Assembly: GCA_010645155.1 (NCBI GenBank)
Contig: JAAGOF010000104.1
Coordinates: forward strand, 186,001-250,000
Reading direction: 5' to 3'
From: Tigriopus japonicus
Taxonomy: Eukaryota; Arthropoda; Copepoda; Harpacticoida; Harpacticidae
Length of the DNA stretch: 64,000 nucleotides
The notes under the pieces are model-generated. The model saw nothing but the letters and a program-made list of their open reading frames with translations. It did not search any database and had not been told where the DNA came from. The position numbers were made by a program, and so were the translations under genes. Positions 46,382 through 56,844 of this stretch are shown one piece after another. The stretch's first letter is position 1. Every line of letters begins with the position of its first letter.

Positions 46382-49300
46382 ATGGCCTCCGAGGACGCGA
46401 CGAAGCGTTTGAGCTCGAAGAAGCAGACGTTGGACGACGCTTATGCGGCTCCGGCCAATTTCCTCGAGATCGACGTGATCAACCCCATCACGCACGGCAT
46501 GACCAACAAACGATACACAGACTATGAAGTCAGAATGAAGGTAACGAACAATGAACCCGGTCATCCGTCTTATATCAAGATAGATATCCCGCTATTCACC
46601 TTTGAAAAAGGGCTTTTGGGCATAAAAATTGGCGTTGAGTCAGAGTTGGTGCAAGAGGATTGTTACTTTGAATAGAGGCCAAAATTCAAATTTTCGGATT
46701 GGCCGAGTAACAATGCCAGTCAAAAGAGATTTTCATCTAGCTTAAGGAAAAAATGGTTTTTTTGTGTGGTCAAAGCCACTATTTTAATAACCTTGTCAAC
46801 AAGGATACGAATATAAGAATAAATATAAAGAGTTTCCATTGCTTTTCATGATGACGGTTTGTAATTTTGATTGGTTGATTCGGAGACGCTTCTTTTTAGG
46901 TAAAAATATATAAACAAGTAAGATAGGTTGAGGTTGTCCCCAGGCCATCAGGCATGTTTTCAAAGTGAAGCCTTGTAATGAACTACTTGATACCATCATT
47001 CATTGATTTCGACGGTTTAGGGCGACTAGATTTGGAATCTCCCTTCTTCATCATCATATATGGCAATCCTAGATTATTCTTAGCTGTGCAGTCATTTCTC
47101 TTTGGTTTAAGAGACTTAATGAAGGATGTCCTTAAAACACAACAAAAAAGAGTATTTTTTTCCTTTTCAATTGGGGGGTTGTCTTACCCTTTCAACCAAG
47201 AATCAATAATTAAACTTCTTTGACCATGAAATGTTTGATACTGTTGCCGGAAATGAAATCTAGAGAGTAATATAAAATGCAAAATAGCGCTTATGACCAT
47301 CCCTAATTTACCGCAAGCCAAATATAAAACGTTTATAATGAAGCTACACTCGGAGGTTAGTCATTTATATAGTTTTCTTCCATAGACTTCTTAACACGCG
47401 CCACAACTTCATGCTTAGCGAAATTGTTCACATTTGTCACGAATATACTAAAGGCCGTCATCAAAGCTTAAGAAAGTAAGCTTATAATGGCCACGAAATG
47501 CCCACAAATTGATTATAGATGAATAAAGCGGATTGTTGAACACAATCTCAACTTTAGATGGTCTCTTGTCTTTACATGTATTGAATGTACAACACATTAT
47601 TTTTATAAAATTCGTCTGCTATTCTCGTTCTTACAAAGAATTAAGAATAACTAACCTTTTTCTTTAGAGAGATCCAACTATGATGAAATAGCCTGCTTGA
47701 TTTGGGGCCCCATTTTTAAACCTCTTCTCCTTGATTGATCATGAATTTTAAGAAACAAGAACGAAATTTTTATTGATATCTGCTTTCAAAAACTAATCAT
47801 GTCGGTAATAGAGAACCTCTTTTTTGTTCCAGACGAACCTTCCTGTGTTCCGTGTCAAAGAGTCTAGTGTCAGGCGACGTTACAGCGATTTTGAATGGCT
47901 TCGCAACGAACTGGAAAGAGACAGCAAGGTAAAATGACCTTCAAAACTCGAATGACATAATCGTATGGTTCCATTTCGTTTTGCTTCTTTCAGATCGTGG
48001 TCCCGGCTTTACCGAGCAAGGCCATCAAACGTCAACTCCCATTCCGGAATGACGACGGCATCTATGAGGAAGGATTCATTGAAGAGAGGCGCGCAGGTTT
48101 AGAAGCATTTGTCAATAAGTAAGTGCGAGAAAATGTCCATTGAATGAATTGGACAGCTGATGAAGGGAAGCAAGTGTCTTTCAAGAAAATTGGAACTGAA
48201 CCAATTTCGAGCTTGGTATCTCAAATCGAATGACCAGATAGAAGATCCCACTGCAGAAAACTGGCACTGACTATTTTTGAAATTAATATGAAAATCGAGG
48301 CTTGTTCGAAAAATGCAGTACTCCCTTCTTTATCGGGCTTTTTCAATGTTTCATTTATTGCCGTTCAGTCTTCGTCGGGAATGTTTTGATGCTGAATGTT
48401 TTGCTGAATGAATGCTGAATGTTTTGCAAGTTTACTTTCAAAACGAATCAATGATTTAGTGCACATTAATATTAACATTTATATGATACTTGGTCTGCCA
48501 AGGAGTAAGAGTTGTTAGATCTGGACAACCCTTGAATGTTTGGTTGATTAGTAGGGCTGAATAAAAAATTCAAATAAAAACGCCAAAAATGATACAAAAA
48601 TGCCATAAAATAAAAAAGTGTAAACAGTTGATGAGCATTAAGACTGCACTAAGTCTATAAAATATAGATTTGTTTTTGAAAATAGCTCTGTTTTAGATCT
48701 CTGTGGAAGGAAAAACATTGGCAAAAGCATTTCAACCGTCACGAACTTTCAACATCAATTCAATCAATTGAAATTAGGGCCCACGAAGGCCGCTCTTGGA
48801 TTTTCTTGTAAAATATATCAAGGTAAAAATTGTTGTTATAAACTTGGCTATTTAAGGACTCTTTTAGAGGGTCTCTTGTTCTTTATGAACTAGCATAGAG
48901 CCGATAGAGACTATGTAAAGTGCTTTTGTAGCCAAGTGAAAGCAAGGAATACGACGTATTGAGGGCAAACAATTATCAAAACCAAAAGGCTAGTGTTTCC
49001 CATCCAAGGAAATTTGATGTCATTGTTGGGAATTTTTGCATTTTGAGTCAAAAGTCTATCCCTTGAACTGATTGCTTTTCACAATTTCATTCTTTTACGT
49101 ACTGAAGATATGGTGTGTTCTTTCTTTTTTGTGTATACATGAATTGCTCTTTTATTCATACAAATCAAAAAAACTACCAACACCACATTTGCAGAAACTA
49201 ATTGATCACGCCCGCTTTCCTCGAAAGCAGGTTTCTTGCGTGGTGCTCAAAAAAATCATTATCTTCCTTTTTCGCTATGCCTTTTACCCAATCCAATAAT

Positions 49301-51055
49301 TGCGTTGTAAACCCACTCCAAAGTGGGTGTTAAAATTTATCAAGAAAACTTCCACTTCAAAAAAATCGGCATCAGCCAAACCCTTCCAAAAGGAGAAAGA
49401 AAAAAGGATTTTTTTGTCAGTAATTTGGGCGCCAGTTAGCTCGGGTGGTCTTCAAAAGATTGAAAAAGTCCAACGTTGTTTTACCCGTAAAATTTGTGGT
49501 ATGGAAACCCTATCTTATTGGGATAGGCTAAAAGCCCTACAACTTTACAGNNNNNNNNNNNNNNNNNNNNNNNNNNNNNNNNNNNNNNNNNNNNNNNNNN
49601 NNNNNNNNNNNNNNNNNNNNNNNNNNNNNNNNNNNNNNNNNNNNNNNNNNNNNNNNNNNNNNNNNNNNNNNNNNNNNNNNNNNNNNNNNNNNNNNNNNNN
49701 NNNNNNNNNNNNNNNNNNNNNNNNNNNNNNNNNNNNNNNNNNNNNNNNNNNNNNNNNNNNNNNNNNNNNNNNNNNNNNNNNNNNNNNNNNNNNNNNNNNN
49801 NNNNNNNNNNNNNNNNNNNNNNNNNNNNNNNNNNNNNNNNNNNNNNNNNNNNNNNNNNNNNNNNNNNNNNNNNNNNNNNNNNNNNNNNNNNNNNNNNNNN
49901 NNNNNNNNNNNNNNNNNNNNNNNNNNNNNNNNNNNNNNNNNNNNNNNNNNNNNNNNNNNNNNNNNNNNNNNNNNNNNNNNNNNNNNNNNNNNNNNNNNNN
50001 NNNNNNNNNNNNNNNNNNNNNNNNNNNNNNNNNNNNNNNNNNNNNNNNNNNNNNNNNNNNNNNNNNNNNNNNNNNNNNNNNNNNNNNNNNNNNNNNNNNN
50101 NNNNNNNNNNNNNNNNNNNNNNNNNNNNNNNNNNNNNNNNNNNNNNNNNNNNNNNNNNNNNNNNNNNNNNNNNNNNNNNNNNNNNNNNNNNNNNNNNNNN
50201 NNNNNNNNNNNNNNNNNNNNNNNNNNNNNNNNNNNNNNNNNNNNNNNNNNNNNNNNNNNNNNNNNNNNNNNNNNNNNNNNNNNNNNNNNNNNAAATTACT
50301 TTAAGCTAAAACAGAATACCGTAACTCCAACAAGAAAAAAATATATGGAAACTCTGGTTTGAATATTCAACCAAACCTTAGGCAGTAAAATATTAATTAA
50401 ATGTAGGGTATAAATAGGGACTGTCAAGAATAACCAATTTTAATTGCATTATATGATTGTTTAGCTCGAAAGATTTGTTAATTTATATTTCTGCCATTTC
50501 CAATTTTTCATCAAATATTTGGATTTTTTAATCAAAATTTTCAGAAATGCCAATTTATTGACCAAAAGCCTTCACAAATTTAAATATTTTTTAAATATTT
50601 GGTTGTGATTTAATTTTTTTTTATATTTTGATGTTTTTTTCTTTAATATTTTTTAAAAATTTGGGCTTCAAAATTAAATATTTTCGGCCGCCCTACTCAT
50701 TACTTTATAATAAATAAGACTTCCTAAGATGGCGCTTTGATTTGTTTGTTAATGATGGCAGTTCATTTTGAGCTTCATAGCAAAGCTGAACTCGCCATTT
50801 CGAGCTCCCAATATTTTACACTTGTAAAACAACCGCTGTTTAGCTCAATTACTAACTATCGAAACTCAGGCAATACTACAAATTCATGACGCAGACAATC
50901 CACGTTTTAGAATTAGGGCAGATAATCAATCATTCCCCCTTTGTTCCAGGATTGCTGGCCATCCATTGGCTCAAAATGAGCGCTGTCTCCATATGTTCCT
51001 GCAAGAGCCCAACATTGATCGTAATTATGTTCCCGGCAAGATCCGCAGTGCTTGA
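46382..51055 (+). CDS. SNX3: Sorting nexin 3 (PX-domain protein), complete
   Basis: Four exons: 46382-46540, 47833-47928, 47994-48118 and 50950-51055, all GT-AG and in phase, giving 161 aa plus stop (human SNX3 has 162). The start lies in the context of a leading MASEDATKR. PX-domain motifs are NFLEIDV, RRRYSDFEWLR (the phosphoinositide-binding Arg-Tyr, residues 69-70), LPSKAIKRQLPFR, EERRAGLEAFVNK, and the C-terminal GHPLAQNERCLHMFLQE. Family knowledge: SNX3 binds PI3P on early endosomes and works with retromer in recycling cargo, including Wntless. It is a compact single-domain sorting nexin without a BAR domain. The third intron (48119-50949) is about 2.8 kb, carries LINE pieces and contains the second N gap; the last exon lies beyond that gap. 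SNX12 is the close vertebrate paralogue, and arthropods usually have one gene. Confidence 0.95.
48319..48396 (+). pseudogene. LINE fragment inside SNX3 intron 3 (plus orientation)
   Basis: The frame reads YSLLYRAFSMFHLLPFSLRR, the same motif as the LINE tail at 39.4 kb (SLLYRAPSLFNLLPISLRR). Only about 25 codons survive. Confidence 0.7.
48440..48548 (-). pseudogene. LINE 3'-end fragment inside SNX3 intron 3 (minus orientation)
   Basis: The minus strand reads NQPNIQGLSRSNNSYSLADQ then VSYKC and a stop, matching the last codons of the 39-kb LINE copy (DQPTIQG..RSANSHSLVDQISFKC). It lies tail-to-tail with the plus-oriented fragment at 48.3 kb. Confidence 0.7.
49421..49550 (+). mobile_element. 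LINE reverse-transcriptase fragment at the left edge of gap 2
   Basis: The frame reads VIWAPVSSGGLQKIEKVQR and LSYWDRLKALQLY, a motif that follows the GWIYR motif of gap 1 in this LINE class. Cut by the run of N. Confidence 0.8.
49551..50292. other. Assembly gap (742 N) within SNX3 intron 3
   Basis: Run of N. The left flank is LINE sequence and the right flank is AT-rich non-coding. It does not remove SNX3 exons, because exon 4 follows at 50950. Confidence 0.98.
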
Positions 51056-52074
51056 TTTGCCATCGCTTTCCTCCCCCGAAATCCCTTTCACATAATCTCA
51101 CCAGATATTTCTACACCCAATACTATGAATGTACTTGTAGCTTATGAATTGAGCTGTCAACAAGTTTCTTTTCTCATTTTACTAACCCCCTTGCCTCTTC
51201 TTTCGAAAAATGCATTTCCTCGAAGTATCCCCGGTCTTACTCGGCTCGTAATACAATTGTTCGTTATTTTTTCCATTCCCATTTTGTCCCAAAAGAGCAG
51301 TCTATGACTTAGAATGGCTCTCCAATGTTGGCTGAAACGACCAGAAGCCCTTGGATGATCAACCAGTGTACCCGATAGTCCACGAGAAAATGTGTGATAA
51401 AAGCAGAAGTTCTTTGAGATCCTCATGAAGCTATAGCAAATACTACTGATATGAGAAAAACAAATAAACCAAAAGTCGATTAGAACATTGGAATTTAATA
51501 TGATAGACATTAGATACAACTAGGGAGGGATCGCTAAGTTACATTCTACATGTGAATTATGGGTTCCACCGAGATGTGATCCTCTGGCACTTGATTTTGA
51601 CAAGACGGCGTTGATGGATTGCCAAGTGTGAAAAATCCGTGGATCATCGCTTCTTCTTGGGGAAGGCTGTGACAATGAGTTGCTTTAAACTAGGAAAACC
51701 CTGAGGTTTCCCCTGAATAAATCCCCGGTCGTTGTGAATGTCTAGAATATATATTAAGTTAAACGTTATTTGTCAAGTCTCATTGAATCTAGGTTCAACG
51801 AACCACTCGAGTTTGTTCGCAACCTTCCGTTTCCTGTTCCCATTATGGATCATGATTTTTTTGGAATCAACAATCGCGGTATTGTTTTCCAATTCCCTTT
51901 TTAAGGGTTAGAATATTTCAATCGTTCAAAGGGCTAGTTCAAAATTCGAAGTTTTGATCATTGTTAATAGAATCACAAAATTCAAGACCAGGTTTTCGGA
52001 AGCCCTTGAGGGAGAAGGTCAAAGGCGTGCATTGATGTTGTGAGTAATACTTTAAAGCAAAAGCGATAGTTTGG
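51056..52074. other. Intergenic region between SNX3 and the GGP-rich gene
   Basis: It holds the SNX3 3' UTR and, from the other side, the 3' UTR of the GGP-rich gene (convergent genes). AATAAA-like plus-strand motifs occur at about 51463 and 51714. No further coding sequence recognised. Confidence 0.5.
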
Positions 52075-55000
52075 TCAAGTGGGTAAGTGGATCGAGGAGC
52101 GAAAAGCATTGGTATGTACATCAGTACCTGGTGGTGCAAATTCCTTTGTGAACTGAATGTCGGTGTGAAAGCGATCATGTGGTGGAAGAACGGTTTCTGT
52201 TTCGTGGTCCTCACCAAGCACATTGTTTGTGCCCTCATTTCTGGGTGGTCGATATACGGGGACGTCCACCATGGTTGGCGTGGGTTGGTTCAAGTTCTTT
52301 AATCCAAACAGCCTTTCTTCATGTTGAGGGGATTTCTCGGGAGAATGTGTCTCCTCTTTCGAGTCATGGGAATGGGTAATCCTGTCTCCGAAACCTCTTC
52401 CATGCCCCACCGACGGCCTAAAAGATGGTAGTCTACCCACATAGCCACCCCCGACAGGTTTCACGGGCACAAGTTTAGGAACGGGTCGCCTAGGGACGAG
52501 TTTGTACTTTTTGGGTGGTCTAGAGAGATACAAGGGGTCTTTGAGTCAATGAGGGTCCGTCTTGGGTCCATGTCCTGGGTTGATGAAATTCATAGGAATG
52601 CCAGCATGCAAGTCTTACAGGATCCAAGGGTTCTGTTGAAGAATTTTCGGAAAGCTGGACCTAAATCCAGGGTCGTAGGCGGCCCTGGCTTCAAGGGCCG
52701 CAACGATCCCTAGAGCGGTCAGAGCGTCAAATTGACTGAAGAACACGCCCACGATTGCTCCTAGGGTGGTGCCAGCTGCTACCAAGTCGTCAAATGTGCC
52801 AGATGTTATTTGTGAAATGAATGTGTTTATGCCCGACAGGCGTTTTTGAATCACCGAGCTCCCCGTGGCCACATCAAAACCGTGTAAAGGAATGGTTTGG
52901 TTAAGATTCCGGGCCGTTTTGTAGAGCTTGTATAGTTTGTCCATGCTCTCCTCAGGTAGTGGAGAATTCTGGTCTGGTCTGCAGTACAGATGAAGGGCAA
53001 GATGTATATACAATAACAGAATAAGGTTTTTCCCGTTAGAAGGAGGTCTCGCGGTCAAGTCAGTGGTTAGAACGGGCTATGGTGTTCAAATATGTACATA
53101 CAATTGATTTCACTCGAAATTGAATTGTCAAAAAGTACGTGGAGTCAATACAGTACTACTTATTTGTGAATGTTTTTGTTTCAGAACTTACGCGTGGTAC
53201 TCTGTTTTTGGACCTATCTCTTTATAGTAGACAGGGAGGGGCTCGGCATTTTTGAGGATTGGAATTTCTTCACCATCAAACTCGATTCCACTTCCTATTC
53301 CCTCTCCCAAGGAGTTTATGGCAGGTTCGCTATATTCTTCATAGTCACTGTCATCATTGTATCCGTGGTTTCCATTATTGGGAGTGAGATTGTGGGGAAT
53401 TCGGGGTCCTCCTGGTCCTCCTGGTGGTCCTCTGCCTGGTCTTCCTGGTCTGTTGTTTCTGAATGGCCTATGTGGACCGCCCAAGCCTGGGCCTCCGCGA
53501 TACTGTGGTGGACCTCTTCCTGGAAATCGACGACGCAATGGAGGAAGTGGGTATCTTCGTCTACTTTGATCATTGCCTCCATAATTGGGAGAATCGTACT
53601 CTCCCAGGCCTGGTGGGCCACTTGGTTCTCCTATAGCACTTGGTCCATGCCCAGTTGGTTCAAAATTATGTGGGTGACCATTTGGTCCTTCCAACCTCCC
53701 CTGTATGCCACCTCCTCTGAGTGGACCAGGGAGATTGGATGGTCTTCCTGGACCTCCTCTAGGGCCCCCGGGTCTACCTCGACCAGGTAGCCCTGGATTG
53801 TAATCAGTGTAATCTGGGTCATATTCTTCTTGATAATCGTATTGGTAGTCTGGTTTATCGTCATGAGGTTCATTGAAATTTGAGGGCCCCTCTCCGTCAG
53901 GCCTGGGGGGTGTAAGCTCTACAGGACCGTCTTGATACCCATCATAATCCACAGGATCTTCAACCCCATTATGATATCCATTAAAGTTTCCTGGTCCTCC
54001 AGGTCCGTTTCTGTAACTATTATATCCTCCAGGTCCACCAGGGCCACCAGGACCATTCAGATACCCACTTGATTCTCCAGGTCTACCAAGTCCACCAGGC
54101 CCGCCAGGACCTCCGGGACCTCCGGGACCCCCTGGTCCACCAAATCCCGGTCTTCTTCGAAAATTTGATCTTGGCCCTCCACGAAACTGAGGTCCTTGCC
54201 TATAATTTGGACCAAATCCTGGTCCTCCTGGACCATTGGGGCGGCCTCGACCGTCATTCCTTCCCAGACCTCTGTGTTCTCCAGGACCGCCTGGACCACC
54301 AAGACTTCCAGGACCGTTTAGACCACCTGGACCGCCAGGACCGCTTGGACCTCCAGGTCTGCCACGAAATCTTCTTTGCAGCAAGCGGCCTGGAAGTGGT
54401 GGGCCTGGAGGCCCTCCTGGCCCTCCAGGACCACCCGGCCCCCCTGGGCCTCCAGGGCCTCCTGGGGTTCGAAATCTAGACCGCCCTGGTTTAAATCTAT
54501 TTGAAGGTACATTGTTGTAGCCACTTCCAGGACCAGGTGCTGTTGGGTTGTCATAATCTGTGTATTCCTCCTCAACTCCCAGAGGTGGTCCTCTGATGCC
54601 AGGTCTTCTTGGTTTGCCTGGTCCTCCTGGCCGTCTGTGTCTACCGTATGGTCCATATTCATTGTAATCTGGCGAGTCTGCAGTGTCGTAATAATCGTCA
54701 TACTCAGCCTCCTGGGGCCCGTACCCTTGTTCAGGTCCTTGACGTCTAAATTGTCTCCTTTGAGGGCCTGACCTTGGGCCTCCTCGTTGGCCTGGATGTC
54801 TTGCAGGTCTTGGAATCGGTTTTGGAGGTGGATAGGATCTTGCTGCTGCAGCTGGCGGAATTTCTTCTTGCTTTCGTTGAGCTGCTCCAAATGCCTGTTC
54901 CTTCACCGGGATTTCTCCTAAAACAATCTCATCTGCACCTAAGACATAATCCTGGTCGAGAACCACCACATTTTCACTGTTTGTGAATGCTACGTTTCCA

Positions 55001-56844
55001 AAACTGTCGTCCATTTGGTCAAATTCTTCCAAAGAGACCAGTTCTGGCAAACCATTGTGCGAATTGCTTGGACCTAGAAAGAAAAGAAAACAATTTGATG
55101 CACCAGTCACATTGTAAACCGTAGTAACATTGTTTCCCTTTGAAAAAATCATCACCGTTTTTCTTTTGATTTGTATATTTTGAGTACTCATAGAATCTTA
55201 GAAATAGAGTTCTTTCATAACATTGATCTCTTCCTAATTCTGGCTTCCAATTCAGACGAAAAATCTAATCCTTTGGGGGCTGGAGCTTGTCCTGACTCCG
55301 AATCTCCCTGGGCAGCTGACTTCTTCAACTTGTTAGCTTGCAACTGTGCTGCAAGAGAGTTCCCTTTGGACGAAGTTCCAGACGAAGGGGGTGGTGGAGG
55401 AGGGGGAGGGGGAGGCGTTCCTTGGACTCCAGAAGAGCTGGCTAATGGAAATGCCCCTTGCTTTGCTCCCCCAATGGGAGGGGGAGGAGGGGGAGGTGGT
55501 GGCGGTGCCCCTAACGTGGCAGGAGGATTTGCTGATGGGAGAGTAGGGGGCACGGGGGCTGGAGACGGAAACGCCGAAAATGGTTGTGTTACCATTGGAT
55601 TGTTTGTTGGTGTTGATGGGGATGACAATTGAAATCTAGGATTTAGGTGCGCAGCCTCGTTTAGTTTCTGCAGAATAAGTTCTTGATTTCCAAGTACTCT
55701 GTTTATGATTTTTTCCAAGTTATCCATTCGAGCCCCAAGTTGTGTACGCTCCATTTTGGTCTCATTGCGAAGTGTCTCCAATGATCTGGAAATGGCGCAA
55801 CTTTCGCTTCCATTTGTCAACATAGAACTGGAATTAGTTCTTTTGACGGAGTTCGATCTTCTAACAATTGGTTGGAATTGGCCTACTCTGTTAAGAGGTC
55901 GATCGTTAGAATCTAGATCCTCATCTCCGAGGGAAGCCAAAGATCTGGTAGAGGTTCGGGGATGATTGGTTTCCAAAGCATTGCGCTCAATTGGCTTTTG
56001 ACATTCCTTAAGGATTCCCAAGAAATCAACGGCTTCCTCGGTGCTTTTGCATTTCAAGCCAAAAGCCTCTTGCTTGTAAGTCCATTGAACATAACTATCT
56101 CGTTCAAGTTTGACTCGAAATCCCACCGATGACAGATCATCTACGAGAACCTTGGTCGGACCTCCAGGTATAGAAGTTGTATGCAAGTGTAACTGGTTCG
56201 TTCCGTCAGTCATGGTGATCACGGTCAAAAGAGTAAGTTTGTTAATGGTGCCAGGTGGGGGTGGAACGACATCCCACTTCTCATTCTTGAACTGGATAAG
56301 ACGACCTTCCACTTGAAATTCCCTCGACATCTTGAGAGTCATCTAAGTTCCGTTGTGTCTCAGAAATCAAACTAAATCACCTCATCGTGAGACTGTGTTT
56401 TCACACTCGCATTATCACACTTCTGCGGTTCCCTTCATCATATTCTATTTTTCTTCGGTAATTTGGCGTTATCACATTCAAAACAGGAAAGGCAATCAAT
56501 TGTTCAGGATGTTGAGTCTTACCGAATATACTTTTACTGTCGTGATGTTGGGCCTGATCTCTCTTGGGGGGTTCTGCCGCCGGACTCGAGACGACGTACC
56601 CGGAGTCGTGAATTTCATAAGATTTAGATTCAGGGATGGACCCTGTATAAGAGATGATTCCTCCATCGTGCTCTTCTGTGCCCACTTGTGGGTGTTCCAC
56701 AAGCGTTTCTAGATGCTCATCCGGATCATGATGCTCTATGGATGAGAATTCCAACTGTGGATCACTCGACACTTGATTTAGACACAAGCCCAGGGCCACC
56801 ATAAAAGTCAGAGAACATTTTACTTTCATTTGCCACCGATTCAT
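52075..56844 (-). CDS. Secreted Gly-Gly-Pro-rich protein, about 1002 aa
   Basis: Four exons: 56844-56523, 55073-53192, 52978-52619 and 52519-52075, with GT-AG borders and matching phases (1, 2, 2). The start ATG is followed by a hydrophobic stretch (FMVALGLCL), consistent with a signal peptide. Next comes an acidic, His-rich segment of about 80 residues, then an acidic region, then about 450 residues dominated by GGP, GPP, Arg-Pro-Gly and Tyr/Asp clusters. Exon 3 gives a helical, Ala/Leu-rich segment with a hydrophobic run ([20 protein letters not shown]). Exon 4 is basic, then His/Pro rich. The GGP runs resemble short collagen-like triplets but are often interrupted. I recognise no family; a cuticle, matrix or adhesive role is only a guess. 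Intron 1 houses the EVH1 gene. The stop at 52075 is taken as the end because the frame stays open to it. Confidence 0.8.
55215..56342 (-). CDS. Ena/VASP-like EVH1 protein, single exon, 375 aa
   Basis: An uninterrupted 375-aa frame. Residues about 5-115 match the EVH1 fold by eye: KW at 22-23 and [15 protein letters not shown] at 83-97 align with the HQWRDARQVYGLNF region of Mena/VASP. The ligand-binding aromatic triad appears as F18, W23 and Y84. Residues about 184-230 form a likely coiled coil. Two runs of ten prolines lie at 280-289 and 310-319, suited to profilin binding. [14 protein letters not shown] (328-341) resembles the G-actin-binding motif of Ena/VASP. The tail [17 protein letters not shown] resembles the F-actin-binding motif. 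The usual C-terminal tetramerisation coiled coil is absent. The role is probably actin filament assembly in the cytoplasm. It lies wholly inside intron 1 of the GGP-rich gene on the same strand. A second in-frame ATG at codon 5 is an alternative start. Confidence 0.85.
   Translation of the reverse strand: MTLKMSREFQVEGRLIQFKNEKWDVVPPPPGTINKLTLLTVITMTDGTNQLHLHTTSIPGGPTKVLVDDLSSVGFRVKLERDSYVQWTYKQEAFGLKCKSTEEAVDFLGILKECQKPIERNALETNHPRTSTRSLASLGDEDLDSNDRPLNRVGQFQPIVRRSNSVKRTNSSSMLTNGSESCAISRSLETLRNETKMERTQLGARMDNLEKIINRVLGNQELILQKLNEAAHLNPRFQLSSPSTPTNNPMVTQPFSAFPSPAPVPPTLPSANPPATLGAPPPPPPPPPPIGGAKQGAFPLASSSGVQGTPPPPPPPPPPSSGTSSKGNSLAAQLQANKLKKSAAQGDSESGQAPAPKGLDFSSELEARIRKRSML

Noticed and set aside
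48551..50700. TAGGGCTG at 48551 and its partial reverse complement near 50695 as ends of another hAT element
   Set aside because: Only a few end bases match and the would-be 8-bp duplications agree at 5 of 8 positions. The interior also includes the gap, so the case is too weak.
53170..55632. Plus-strand frames opposite the GGP-rich and EVH1 genes
   Set aside because: Low-complexity mirror images of GGP and polyproline codons, without splice or domain support.
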